From assembly GCA_022008415.1 (NCBI GenBank), contig JAIRBC010000023.1, positions 1-64,000 of the forward strand: a stretch of 64,000 nt of DNA, given 5' to 3'. The position numbers and the translations under genes were made by a program. This DNA is from Cerina litoralis (lineage in GTDB: Bacteria; Bacteroidota; Bacteroidia; Flavobacteriales; Flavobacteriaceae). Every line of letters begins with the position of its first letter. Positions within the stretch are counted from its first letter, which is position 1. This document shows, in pieces, positions 51,614-60,756 of the stretch. The notes beneath the pieces were generated by a model. That model did no database searches, was not told the origin of the DNA, and worked only from the letters and a program-made list of their open reading frames with translations.

Positions 51614-54466
51614 TTACTTGCTCAGGTACATCTTGCGCCTTGTGTATAGATTGTAGAAATCATCATTTTTTAGGCTGTCTATAAACAAGATGCTCTCTCC
51701 GGTACTCTTCATTTCTGGACCTAGATTTTTGTTCACGTTTGGAAACTTATCAAAAGAGAAAACCGGTTGTTTTATGGCGAAGCCTTCCAATCGCGGATGG
51801 AAGTTGAAATCTGAGATCTTTTTCTCCCCCAGCATTACCTTGGTGGCATAATTTACATAAGGTTCTTTGTAGGCTTTTGATATAAACGGAACGGTTCGGG
51901 AAGCCCTAGGATTGGCTTCGATGATATAGACAATATCATCCTTGACCGCAAATTGGATGTTAATTAGCCCAACGGTATTTAGGGCCAAGGCGATATTTTT
52001 AGTATGATCCTTTATCTGCTGCAAAACAAATTCGCCCAAATTGAAGGGAGGCAAGGTAGCATTGGAGTCTCCAGAATGGATGCCACAGGGCTCTATATGC
52101 TCCATAATCCCAATTATATACACATCTTCCCCGTCGCAGATGGCATCTGCTTCCGCTTCGATTGCCCCGTCCAAATAATGGTCTAGCAACAATTTGTTGT
52201 TTGGTATTTTCCGAAGCAGGTCAACCACATGTTCCTCTAATTCCTCCTTGTTAATAACAATTTTCATGCCTTGTCCTCCCAATACATAGGAAGGTCTTAC
52301 CAGCAATGGAAAATTTAATTTATCCGATAGCGCCAAGGCCTCATCCGCGGTTTCCGCAACTCCGAAATCTGGATAGGGAATATTGATCTTTTTTAGTAGG
52401 GTGGAGAAGCTTCCCCGATCCTCCGCTAAATCCAAGGAACTAAAACTGGTGCCTATTATCTTAATACCGTACTTGTCCAACTTTTCGGCAAGTTTTAATG
52501 CGGTCTGTCCACCCAGCTGTACGATAACCCCTTCGGGTTTTTCGTGTCTGATTATATCGTAGATATGCTCCCAGAAAACCGGTTCAAAATAAAGCTTGTC
52601 AGCCGTGTCAAAATCGGTCGAAACCGTTTCTGGATTACAGTTGATCATTATGGTTTCGTAACCACATTCGGCAGCAGCCATTACCCCGTGTACGCAACAG
52701 TAGTCAAATTCTATCCCTTGTCCAATTCTATTGGGACCGGAGCCCAGAACCACAATCTTTTTCTTTTCTGTAACTACACTGTCATTGGCAACATAACGCT
52801 TGCCTTCAGGTGTTTCTATTTCAGCTTCAAAAGTGGAATAATAATACGGGGTCATCGCCTTAAACTCCGCCGCACAGGTATCTACCAATTTATAGACCCT
52901 GTTAATACCTAGTGCGGAACGCTTTTTATGAACCTCGCTCTCCCAACAATCAAGCATGTGGGCAATCTGTCGATCGGCAAAGCCTTTTTGTTTGGCTTCC
53001 AACAACAATTCTTTCGGTAGACTTTGAATGGTATATTCGGAGATTTCCTTTTCTAGGAAATGCAGTTCTTCATATTGCTTTAAGAACCACATGTCTATTT
53101 TAGTGATCTCGTGGATCCTGCTCAGTGGAATGCCTAATTGAATGGCGTCGTAGATTACAAAAACCCTGTCCCAACTAGGAATGGTAAGCTTACTAATAAT
53201 TTGGTCGTAATTGGTATAGCCCTTGCCATCTGCTCCCAAACCGTTCCTTTTAATTTCCAAGGATTGGGTGGCCTTGTGCAATGCTTCTTGAAAAGAGCGG
53301 CCGATACCCATAACTTCACCTACGGATTTCATCTGTAGGCCCAAGGTCCGGTCCGATCCTTCGAACTTATCGAAATTCCAACGCGGTATTTTTACGATTA
53401 CATAGTCCAGCGTCGGCTCAAAAAGTGCAGAGGTCGATTTAGTAATCTGGTTTTGAAGTTCGTCCAAATGATAGCCGATGGCCAATTTGGTGGCAATCTT
53501 TGCAATGGGATACCCGGTAGCCTTGGAAGCCAAGGCGGAAGATCGGGAAACTCTTGGGTTTATCTCAATTGCTATAATTTCTTCCTTTTCATCCGGACTT
53601 ACGGCGAACTGTACGTTGCACCCCCCTGCAAAGTCCCCGATACTGCGCATCATTTTGATGGCCATATCCCGCATTCTTTGGAAGGTAGCATCGGAAAGGG
53701 TCATAGCAGGTGCGACGGTAATTGAGTCTCCGGTATGAATACCCATGGGGTCCATATTTTCTATAGTACAAATAATGACTACGTTGTCATTTTTATCGCG
53801 AAGCAATTCCAGCTCAAATTCCTTCCAACCCAAAAGTGCCTTATCTATCATTACCTCGTGGATGGGTGATATTTCGAGTCCACGGCTGAGCAAATCATCA
53901 AAATCTTCCTGTTTGTGCACTATGGCCGCACCTGCCCCACCCAAAGTATAAGAGGCTCTTATGACCAAGGGAAAACCAAACTCCTGTGCAATCTCCTTTC
54001 CCTTTAAAAAGGAAGTCGCCGTTGCCTGGGGCGCCATGCCGATACCGATCTTTAACATAAGTTCCCGAAACTTTTCCCTGTCCTCCGTAATGTTGATGGC
54101 ATCTATATCGACCCCGATAATTTTCACTCCAAAGTCGTCCCATATTCCCTTTTCCCCAGCTTCGATACAAAGATTTAATGCTGTTTGACCGCCCATGGTC
54201 GGCAACACGGCATCGATATTGGGATGGTCGTTCAAAATCTCAATGATAGATTTTGTGGTAAGCGGTTTTAGATAGATATGATCCGCCATGCTCGGATCGG
54301 TCATGATCGTAGCTGGATTGCTATTGATCAAGACGGTTTCTATCCCGTCTTCCCTCAATGATCGCAACGATTGTGAACCTGCATAGTCGAATTCGCAGGC
54401 CTGTCCTATAATAATTGGTCCAGAACCAATAATCAAAATTGACTTTAGATCTTTATTTTTTGGCAT
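51614..54466 (-). CDS. carB: Carbamoyl-phosphate synthase large subunit, short form
   Basis: CarB makes carbamoyl phosphate from ammonia, bicarbonate and two ATP, feeding pyrimidine and arginine synthesis. The 950-residue protein has both ATP-grasp halves (GSGPIIIGQACEFDYAG at the start and GSGPNRIGQGIEFDYC near 562). It ends soon after the second synthetase domain. The C-terminal ~130-residue MGS-like allosteric domain of the 1073-residue E. coli enzyme is missing, so control by UMP and ornithine should differ. carA is not in the window. It lies downstream of rpmH, separated by a terminator. Confidence 0.96.
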   Translation of the reverse strand: MPKNKDLKSILIIGSGPIIIGQACEFDYAGSQSLRSLREDGIETVLINSNPATIMTDPSMADHIYLKPLTTKSIIEILNDHPNIDAVLPTMGGQTALNLCIEAGEKGIWDDFGVKIIGVDIDAINITEDREKFRELMLKIGIGMAPQATATSFLKGKEIAQEFGFPLVIRASYTLGGAGAAIVHKQEDFDDLLSRGLEISPIHEVMIDKALLGWKEFELELLRDKNDNVVIICTIENMDPMGIHTGDSITVAPAMTLSDATFQRMRDMAIKMMRSIGDFAGGCNVQFAVSPDEKEEIIAIEINPRVSRSSALASKATGYPIAKIATKLAIGYHLDELQNQITKSTSALFEPTLDYVIVKIPRWNFDKFEGSDRTLGLQMKSVGEVMGIGRSFQEALHKATQSLEIKRNGLGADGKGYTNYDQIISKLTIPSWDRVFVIYDAIQLGIPLSRIHEITKIDMWFLKQYEELHFLEKEISEYTIQSLPKELLLEAKQKGFADRQIAHMLDCWESEVHKKRSALGINRVYKLVDTCAAEFKAMTPYYYSTFEAEIETPEGKRYVANDSVVTEKKKIVVLGSGPNRIGQGIEFDYCCVHGVMAAAECGYETIMINCNPETVSTDFDTADKLYFEPVFWEHIYDIIRHEKPEGVIVQLGGQTALKLAEKLDKYGIKIIGTSFSSLDLAEDRGSFSTLLKKINIPYPDFGVAETADEALALSDKLNFPLLVRPSYVLGGQGMKIVINKEELEEHVVDLLRKIPNNKLLLDHYLDGAIEAEADAICDGEDVYIIGIMEHIEPCGIHSGDSNATLPPFNLGEFVLQQIKDHTKNIALALNTVGLINIQFAVKDDIVYIIEANPRASRTVPFISKAYKEPYVNYATKVMLGEKKISDFNFHPRLEGFAIKQPVFSFDKFPNVNKNLGPEMKSTGESILFIDSLKNDDFYNLYTRRKMYLSK

Positions 54467-54530
54467 TGTATGATGTGTTTTTTGCTTTTAAAATTTGTTA
54501 GGGATACAGGAACGGGTTTGATGTGGACAA

Positions 54531-54564
54531 AAAAAAGGTGTTACTTTAAGAAAAGTAACACCTT
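54531..54564 (-). terminator. Rho-independent terminator of rpmH
   Basis: AAGGTGTTACTTT (54535-54547) and AAAGTAACACCTT (54552-54564) form a perfect 13-bp stem with a 4-nt loop. On the minus strand a run of eight T follows. It separates rpmH from carB. Confidence 0.95.
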
Positions 54565-54590
54565 ATAATTCTTTTAAAAAAATACAGTCA

Positions 54591-54749
54591 TTATTTTTTA
54601 TGTCTTTTCTCTGAGGATACGGACAGTTTTTTTCTTCCTTTGGCCCTTCTTCTGGCAAGAACCTTTCTTCCGTTGGCCGTTGCCATACGCTCCATAAAGC
54701 CATGTTTGTTCTTTCTCTTTCTCTTTGACGGTTGATAGGTCCTTTTCAT
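54591..54749 (-). CDS. rpmH: 50S ribosomal protein L34
   Basis: A 52-residue, strongly basic protein beginning [18 protein letters not shown], the standard L34 sequence, with [20 protein letters not shown] in the middle and a lysine-rich C-terminal tail (KRHKK). L34 binds 23S rRNA domain III. The gene is too short for many gene callers but is certain by sequence. It is a single transcript here, with its own promoter (54907-54937) and a strong terminator. The usual neighbour rnpA is not next to it. Confidence 0.98.
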   Translation of the reverse strand: MKRTYQPSKRKRKNKHGFMERMATANGRKVLARRRAKGRKKLSVSSEKRHKK

Positions 54750-54906
54750 CTGTTATATTTTATTGCTTTAAATGGGGCGGTTATAATTTGCCTTTAAACG
54801 ATAAGATTGAAGACAATCTATATTTATGGTGGCCCATTACATGCCCGTTTATTTTACAAACCCTTTGTTGTTATTTGGACACTTGGCCCCTTGCAAAATC
54901 TGGGCG

Positions 54907-54937
54907 CAAATATACGAAGAGTTTTTGCTCTGACAAA
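54907..54937 (-). promoter_or_regulatory. Candidate promoter of rpmH
   Basis: On the minus strand, TTTG (54937-54934), a 19-bp spacer, then TATATTTG (54914-54907) gives an exact match to the Bacteroidota -33/-7 consensus. Transcription would start near 54900, leaving a leader of about 150 nt. Confidence 0.65.
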
Positions 54938-55130
54938 TCTAATTTTAAAAATATTCGATAAATCCTATCTTGCGAATTCCACGTTCAAAAATACTTCTTT
55001 TATCAACCAATTCTGGTTTTTTATATCGCACCGAATCATTCGGATTGTTACAGTGAAGACCTTCGTTGAGAGGACTTCGGTTATTAACATCTATCCCCTA
55101 GATCCCCTATTTACTTAGGATTGTTTTTAT

Positions 55131-55138
55131 TACTTTTG
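55131..55138 (+). promoter_or_regulatory. Candidate -7 element for the DUF6263 gene
   Basis: TACTTTTG matches TAnnTTTG 24 bp before the ATG. The -33 position carries TATT rather than TTTG. Confidence 0.4.
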
Positions 55139-55162
55139 CCCAATCTTATTAAGATCTAAGTT

Positions 55163-56044
55163 ATGAGGTCCCTTGTTTACCTTTTGTTTTTTACACTTTG
55201 CGGCAATGCCCTTTTAGGACAAAGTCTTTTGGAGTACAACCTAAAGGCGGGGGAAGTTTACACCATAAAACAAAAAGCAACCCAAGAAATTACCCAAAAT
55301 TTAGAAGGCGCAGCACACGTAATTACCAATTATATTGATGGTATACTGGAATTTAAAGTCGTTGGGGAAACCGATGGCAACTACAACATAGACCTCACCT
55401 TTAAAGATCTTAACCTGGAATTGATATCGAGCATCCAAGGAAAAATGATGGAGGTGCACGCCAAGGAAGTAGTCGAAGGGGATATCCAATCCAAGGTTTT
55501 CAATAGCTTATTGGAGCACCCCGTACACTTGATCCTGGCAAGAACCGGAGACATCCTAGAGGTTAGTGGTGGAGAAGAACTCGTAGAGAAAATGACCGCC
55601 TCATCCGAACTTGAGGACGATTTTTCCAAGAACATGATGAAAAAATCCTTGGAGTCCGAATTTGGTTCACAGGCACTGGCCAACAGCTATAAACAAATGA
55701 CCTTTATCTATCCCAAAAAAAATGTAAGGGTCGGCGACACGTGGAAAAATGCGTACCAAGGTAAAATGCAGACCGAAAATACTTGGACCTTGGATTCCCT
55801 CACAAACGAACACGCCGTAATTTCAGGCAAGGCCAATGTGGTCATGGATATCAAGGAACTGTCTAGCACCATGAATTTAATGGGGACACAACAAACTACC
55901 ATTACAACGGATCTATCTTCGGGATTTGTTCAAAATATGAAGGTTGAAGGTATTTCGGAAGGCACCTCCCAAATAACACAGATGGGTGATCAGGAAATCC
56001 CGACTACCATAAAATCGACAGTTAGCTACCAATTAATTAAATAA
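55163..56044 (+). CDS. Secreted DUF6263-like protein
   Basis: A 293-residue exported protein (signal peptide about 1-19, ending LLGQ). The start of the mature part, LEYNLKAGEVYTIKQKATQEI, and the C-terminal TTDLSSGFVQNMKVEGISEG are typical of a beta-rich Bacteroidota family I know as DUF6263. No catalytic motif is evident. It is followed after four bases by the TPR-like membrane protein, so the two are co-transcribed. Confidence 0.72.
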   Translation: MRSLVYLLFFTLCGNALLGQSLLEYNLKAGEVYTIKQKATQEITQNLEGAAHVITNYIDGILEFKVVGETDGNYNIDLTFKDLNLELISSIQGKMMEVHAKEVVEGDIQSKVFNSLLEHPVHLILARTGDILEVSGGEELVEKMTASSELEDDFSKNMMKKSLESEFGSQALANSYKQMTFIYPKKNVRVGDTWKNAYQGKMQTENTWTLDSLTNEHAVISGKANVVMDIKELSSTMNLMGTQQTTITTDLSSGFVQNMKVEGISEGTSQITQMGDQEIPTTIKSTVSYQLIK

Positions 56045-56048
56045 GCAT

Positions 56049-56564
56049 ATGTACAATAAAATTTTTAAACTTATCATTGCCGGAGCAATTATCGCGTATG
56101 CGGTATACCAATTTGTAGAAGGAAATATCATGAACGGCATTTCCCTGGTCCTGCTTGCGGGGGTGTTCGTCTTCCTATACTTTAGAAACGAAATTATACT
56201 TCTTGCTTTTTTCCGGATGCGAAAACAGGATTTGGCAGGTACTCAAAAGTGGTTGGACAGAATTAAGAACCCTGCTTCCGCCCTTACTCAAAAACAACAG
56301 GGCTATTACAACTACCTGCACGGAATCATTTTTTCCCAGACCAATCTTACCCAAGCCGAAAAATACTTTAAAAAAGCCTTGAAATTTGGATTGACCATGG
56401 ATTACGACGTTGCAATGGCCAAGTTGAGCCTAGCCGGTATCGCAATGCAAAAACGTCGTAAAAGGGAAGCTACCATGTTGCTGAACGAGGCAAAAAAACT
56501 GGACAAGCAAAACATGCTGAGCGATCAGATCAAGATGATGCAGCAGCAGATGAAAAAAATCTAG
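56049..56564 (+). CDS. Small membrane protein with TPR-like domain
   Basis: A 171-residue protein with two membrane segments (about 7-22 and 30-56) followed by a helical cytoplasmic domain. The helices resemble tetratricopeptide units (GYYNYLHGIIFSQTNLTQAE, AKLSLAGIAMQKRRKREA) and end in a coiled, methionine- and glutamine-rich tail. Function is unknown. It follows the DUF6263-like gene by four bases and converges with cls. Confidence 0.72.
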   Translation: MYNKIFKLIIAGAIIAYAVYQFVEGNIMNGISLVLLAGVFVFLYFRNEIILLAFFRMRKQDLAGTQKWLDRIKNPASALTQKQQGYYNYLHGIIFSQTNLTQAEKYFKKALKFGLTMDYDVAMAKLSLAGIAMQKRRKREATMLLNEAKKLDKQNMLSDQIKMMQQQMKKI

Positions 56565-56577
56565 TGTTCGGTTGTTA

Positions 56578-56613
56578 GGGTTAATGGTTAAAATAAAAAA
56601 TAAACACATAAAC
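56578..56613. repeat. Single-unit counterpart of the 1-117 array flank
   Basis: One TTAATGG unit at 56581 is followed by a 26-bp flank that matches 92-117 with two mismatches (31 of 33 positions including the unit). It lies between the convergent ends of the TPR-like gene and cls. The following 35 bp contain CTTG words similar to those at 29667-29722. Confidence 0.85.
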
Positions 56614-56652
56614 TTTATTGAGCTTGAACCGGACATTTGCGCTTGTATTTTC

Positions 56653-58116
56653 TCATAGCAAAGGTGCCCACAGTCTGCTAAAAGATTCCTGCAATTTGCG
56701 CTTTAGTCCCCGCTCTTTCCATCTTTTCACTTCCACCTCTTGGCTATCCTCCAGGTCGGTTTTAAAGACCCTTTCCATTCTATCCGCCATTTCCTTGTCA
56801 TATAAAAGGGCGTTTATTTCAAAATTGATCGAAAAACTGCGGTAATCCAGGTTGGCGGTCCCAATACTGGTAAACAGGCCATCGATCACCATGGTTTTGG
56901 CATGGACAAAGCCCTTGCTATACCGATAGACCCTTACGCCAGAATCCAGCAGCTGTTCAATATAGGAATCGGTGGCGTACTGTGCAGCCCATGAATCCGA
57001 TTTTCGGGGAATGATGACCCGAACATCTACCCCACTACGGGAAGCGGTGGTCAAGGAAGTTAATATTTGACCGTTGGGAATTAGGTACGGAGAGGTAATG
57101 TAAATATATTTCGAGGCGCCGTTTATAGCGGCAAACATGGCCTCCATTATATTGGCCCAATCCGTATCCGGGCCGCTGGCCGCTATTTGTACCGCCGTAT
57201 TGTGGAACGTACCTAAGATAGGTTTCGGAAACAAATCTGTTGTATCTACTTCTTCATTGGACACAAAATTCCAGTTGAGCAAGAATGAAGTCTGTAGGGC
57301 CCCAACGGCTTCCCCTTCCAACCTAAGATGGGTATCCCTCCAAAAAAGTCCGTTGTCGGTAAAGGAATTGTCGTATTTCTTGCGGATGTTGATGCCTCCA
57401 ACATAGCCTATCTCGCCATCGATAACGACTATTTTTCGATGGTCACGGTAATTGAGCTGACTGGTAAACTTGGAAAATATGACAGGCATAAACGGATGGT
57501 GATCTACTCCGGAATCGGAAAGTTTCGTTTTATATTTACTTGAGATCTTGCTGCCAACATCGTCGTAGATCAGCCTCACCTTAACACCATGCTTGGCCTT
57601 TTCGCAAAGCGTATCCATGATTTCCTTGCCCAAGATATCGTCCGTCAACACAAAATATTCCATGTGGATGTGCTCTTTGGCCGACTCTAAGTCTTCCCGG
57701 AGGGCCTTGAACTTTTCCTCCCCATTGATAAGTTCCTTTGCCTTATTATGAAAGGTCAATACGGCTTTTTCATTATTGCGGAGTAACTTGTAAATTTTGT
57801 AGTTGCCATCGCCAAAATCCTCAACAAATTCCTCTTTCTCTTCGGAATCCAATTTAAATTTGGCGCGCCACTGTTTTAGTTTGGCATCGTCTACCAGGTA
57901 TTTCTTTTCAAAGATTTTGTATTTTCTGTAATCCTGCCCAAAAAAATAATACACCAATAGGCCCAAAAAGGGCAAGGTTGCCAAGGCAAAAAGATAGGAA
58001 AGGGTCTTTACCGGGTTTTTATTTTTGAGGAGTATAAATATCGAAAAAAAGATGACCAATAAGTAGTTTAGCACCAAAAGGAGCTGCCATATATGATCGC
58101 TTATATAGGCCAACAT
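56653..58116 (-). CDS. cls: Cardiolipin synthase
   Basis: A 487-residue phospholipase D-superfamily enzyme that makes cardiolipin from two phosphatidylglycerols in the inner membrane. Two N-terminal membrane spans (about 9-30 and 38-60) precede two HKD motifs: HRKIVVID in the first half and HAKTMVID in the second. Length and layout are standard for ClsA. Its ATG overlaps the stop of the lytic transglycosylase gene by one base (TAATG), so the two are translationally coupled. Confidence 0.95.
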   Translation of the reverse strand: MLAYISDHIWQLLLVLNYLLVIFFSIFILLKNKNPVKTLSYLFALATLPFLGLLVYYFFGQDYRKYKIFEKKYLVDDAKLKQWRAKFKLDSEEKEEFVEDFGDGNYKIYKLLRNNEKAVLTFHNKAKELINGEEKFKALREDLESAKEHIHMEYFVLTDDILGKEIMDTLCEKAKHGVKVRLIYDDVGSKISSKYKTKLSDSGVDHHPFMPVIFSKFTSQLNYRDHRKIVVIDGEIGYVGGINIRKKYDNSFTDNGLFWRDTHLRLEGEAVGALQTSFLLNWNFVSNEEVDTTDLFPKPILGTFHNTAVQIAASGPDTDWANIMEAMFAAINGASKYIYITSPYLIPNGQILTSLTTASRSGVDVRVIIPRKSDSWAAQYATDSYIEQLLDSGVRVYRYSKGFVHAKTMVIDGLFTSIGTANLDYRSFSINFEINALLYDKEMADRMERVFKTDLEDSQEVEVKRWKERGLKRKLQESFSRLWAPLL

Positions 58117-59063
58117 TATTTGGCATCCATATAATATCCATTTCTAGGAATCTCCAAGACATATTTTTTACCCGAAACATTATTGAGATTTGGTTCTCTT
58201 AACCATGGGTTGTGTCTTTTCAATATCTTGTAGTTAATCCCATATTGCTTGGCAAAATCGGCAAAATTTGAAATAGCGGAATCCACTTCCACCTCATAGG
58301 TCGGAACATTTACGTAAAGGTCTTTTGCACTGATATCGAATCCATATTTTCTGGGATGGGAAAGTATTTCCTTTATCGCCAGGAGCCTAAATACATAGCG
58401 ACCGGTCTCCTCCCCTAACAGAAGGTCATAATAACTGTTTGCCTTTTGGATGTCCATATATTTCTGGATACCGGCGGATCCAGCATTGTACGATGCGGCG
58501 GCCAGTGTCCATGTTCCGAATTTTTCCTTGGCCTTTTTTAGGTACTGACAAGCTGCTTCAGTTGATTTGGCTATGTGATATCGCTCATCCACGTTGCCGT
58601 TTACTTCTAGCCCGTATTCTTTTGCCGTGCCTCTCATAAGCTGCCAAAAACCGGTGGCTCCTGCTGGGGAAACAACATTTAAAAGGCCGCTTTCGGCAAC
58701 TGCCAAATACTTAAAGTCATCGGGAATCCCATTTTTCGCCAGAATAGGTTCAATAACAGGAAAATACATATGGGCTCGTTTCATTAACAATAGCGCATTG
58801 GACTGCCAATATTTATTCACCAAAAATTCCCGATCCACCCGCTCTCTTACCTCGGGGTCCTGGGCGGGGACTGCTTCACCCGCAAAATTGAGGCCCTCGG
58901 GAATGTCAATAGTGGTTATCCTGTAACCGTTCCATTGGTGACCAGGGGTCGGATCAGCCTTTTTTTGGACATTCACGGGGGTTTTGTCCTGCACCGCAAA
59001 AATCAGAGTGCTTACCACAAAGCACACTCCCAACAACATCAAAACATTTTTCAACAACTTCAT
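58116..59063 (-). CDS. Lytic murein transglycosylase (MltD-like, SLT domain)
   Basis: A 315-residue protein with an N-terminal signal or membrane segment (about 5-23) and a goose-type SLT domain. The catalytic glutamate is in AVAESGLLNVVSPAGATGFW, followed by YNAGSAGIQKYM near 195. A short C-terminal LysM-like segment (FAKQYGINYKILKRHNPWL) follows. It cleaves peptidoglycan glycan strands. It is the first gene of an operon with cls, linking wall remodelling and membrane lipid synthesis. Confidence 0.88.
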   Translation of the reverse strand: MKLLKNVLMLLGVCFVVSTLIFAVQDKTPVNVQKKADPTPGHQWNGYRITTIDIPEGLNFAGEAVPAQDPEVRERVDREFLVNKYWQSNALLLMKRAHMYFPVIEPILAKNGIPDDFKYLAVAESGLLNVVSPAGATGFWQLMRGTAKEYGLEVNGNVDERYHIAKSTEAACQYLKKAKEKFGTWTLAAASYNAGSAGIQKYMDIQKANSYYDLLLGEETGRYVFRLLAIKEILSHPRKYGFDISAKDLYVNVPTYEVEVDSAISNFADFAKQYGINYKILKRHNPWLREPNLNNVSGKKYVLEIPRNGYYMDAK

Positions 59064-59431
59064 AGTGCAACTATTTTAGGTTATTTCATTAACTTTAATT
59101 TTCGGAAGGCCGTTTTATTAGAAACAGAATCGAAACAATTTTATGGGAACAAAAGATCAATGATTGAGAACCGGTCCAGTACAAACAACACAATTATTAC
59201 TTGTTTATTATTTATCGAATACGTTTAACCGATAATAATTTTTATTTTTTGTCCTTCCTCTTTAAGTCCTTGTTCCGAATTTTCGAGAATCCGAAAATAT
59301 TAAATTTTCACAATTTCTGTATTAGGGTCGATCAAATATATTAAGAACTTCCTCAAAAATTTTCTTTTATCCACAAATATCCCATTTTACGGATGAACTT
59401 ATCATTTACAACGTCTCAAAAACCTATTTAT
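59064..59431. other. AT-rich spacer upstream of the transglycosylase operon
   Basis: A 368-bp spacer presumably holding the operon promoter. One small inverted repeat (ATTTTCG at 59279-59285 with CGAAAAT at 59292-59298) is visible. I see no convincing promoter match, RNA gene or array. Confidence 0.4.
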
Positions 59432-60100
59432 TTAAAGGGTAGCCGCCATAATTTCCGGTAAATGTTTGTTAAACCACCTATACCGGTAAACTATCATAGC
59501 ATGGGTACCGTTCTTTACTCGGATACAATCCTCGATATGGCTTATGGGAAATACCGGGTCCTTTTCCCCGTGGATATGCACCAGGTTAGAAGCATATTTC
59601 TTTTGATTCCAATTGACCATCTTATCTAAGGCCCAACTTATATAATGCGGATCCCGGATGGATAAAAATTCCTCGTAGAGCTTTATTCGTTTCTTCACAT
59701 GTTCCCCAAAAGCGTATTTGGCAATTAGTTCTACATTGTTGACCAAACCAAAGGGCAACAATTTATGGATCTTGGTGTACTTGGCAAATAACATCCGTTT
59801 TGGGAGCTCATTGCTCAATTTAACACTCGATATGATTACAATTTTACGGGTAGAAATGAGTTTTGCCATCTCTTGAACCATTATCCCTCCAAAGGAAACA
59901 CCGATTAAAATAGGATTTTCATGGGCAATCCCTTTGACCATCACCTTGGCATAATCCTCTAGACACATATTCCCTGTAGGTATAAACCATTCCAACAAAA
60001 AGATGTCATATAGGTCCTTTGGCAATTCAATATTTTTAAAAATTGACGGATTTGCCGCCATCCCGGGCATAAAATAGACAGGAATTCTTGATTGTGTCAT
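59432..60100 (-). CDS. Alpha/beta hydrolase
   Basis: A 222-residue alpha/beta-hydrolase-fold protein without a signal peptide. The nucleophile elbow is GVSFGG with Ser69. The likely acid is the aspartate in HGEKDPVFP, and the likely histidine is in NGTHAMIVYR near the C terminus. The oxyanion-hole segment is FMPGMAA near the start. It is slightly short for the family but complete. The substrate is unknown. It is a single gene. Confidence 0.82.
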   Translation of the reverse strand: MTQSRIPVYFMPGMAANPSIFKNIELPKDLYDIFLLEWFIPTGNMCLEDYAKVMVKGIAHENPILIGVSFGGIMVQEMAKLISTRKIVIISSVKLSNELPKRMLFAKYTKIHKLLPFGLVNNVELIAKYAFGEHVKKRIKLYEEFLSIRDPHYISWALDKMVNWNQKKYASNLVHIHGEKDPVFPISHIEDCIRVKNGTHAMIVYRYRWFNKHLPEIMAATL

Positions 60101-60276
60101 ATCTACAAATATCGATGTCCTAAATAGGAAATATGGTATTTTTTTAGTAATTTTGTCAGCTCGCTTTTAATGAAAGCCCCCAATCGCCATAAATTCTAAC
60201 TGTATTTTTTTAACTCTAATTGCGGTTTTTTTAGTATCGCTGTTTTTTCATGCTTCAACATTAAATATCAAACTAT

Positions 60277-60570
60277 ATGAATGAAATGGAAATTAAGGAC
60301 AATAGTTTCTTGCGCCAATTTGAAACAAGGGTTGATGGGCATTTAGCAAAGATTGAATATTCGTCTCAGGAACGAAAAATATTTTTGACAAAATTAGTGG
60401 TTTCGGAAGAAATAACCGCCGAAGGTTTCAGGGAAGAGTTTATCAAAGCGGTACTTAACCTCATTCAGGAACAAAACCTTAGGGTTGTCCCAACGAGTCC
60501 TCAAATTGCCGTATTCTTGCGCAAGAACAGGCAATACAAAGAAATGCTTCCTGTAGGAATCAGGATTTAA
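60277..60570 (+). CDS. Small GNAT-fold N-acetyltransferase (YjdJ/COG2388-like)
   Basis: A 97-residue protein of the short GNAT class (Acetyltransf_CG type), with the strands AKIEYSSQERKIFLTKLVV and LRVVPTSPQIAVFLRKN in the usual order. The enzymatic substrate is unknown for the family. A second ATG three codons in (MEIKDN) could be the start. A TAATTTTG -7-like sequence lies at 60148-60155. A strong terminator follows the gene. Confidence 0.75.
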   Translation: MNEMEIKDNSFLRQFETRVDGHLAKIEYSSQERKIFLTKLVVSEEITAEGFREEFIKAVLNLIQEQNLRVVPTSPQIAVFLRKNRQYKEMLPVGIRI

Positions 60571-60620
60571 AGTAAATTGAAGGTGCTTCCGAAAATTCGG
60601 TTGCCATAAAAGTGCTTCAA

Positions 60621-60645
60621 AAATCTCCCTAGGGAGATTTTTTTT
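60621..60645 (+). terminator. Rho-independent terminator after the small GNAT gene
   Basis: AAATCTCCCTAGGGAGATTT (60621-60640) is a perfect 20-bp palindrome followed by further T residues to 60645. It gives an 8-bp stem with a CTAG loop. Confidence 0.88.
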
Positions 60646-60756
60646 GCCTCGCCCGAAACTGCTGAAAAGAGCAGTCCCGACCGCCCCCAAGGACATGTAA
60701 ATTAAAAATTCAGTTAGAGAAGACCTATCTTGGAATCCTTTGGTGAGGCAAGTAAT

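Larger units (their letters stand above)
54750..55162. other. Divergent spacer rpmH/DUF6263
   Basis: About 413 bp. It contains the rpmH promoter and roughly 150 nt of rpmH leader on one side, and the candidate promoter of the DUF6263 gene on the other. The reading frame of about 100 codons on the plus strand (54807-55118) has no protein-like composition and is not called. Confidence 0.5.

Noticed and set aside
54807-55118. A plus-strand reading frame of about 103 codons in the rpmH/DUF6263 spacer
   Set aside because: It overlaps the rpmH promoter and leader on the other strand, has no recognisable motif, and its composition looks like translated AT-rich spacer.
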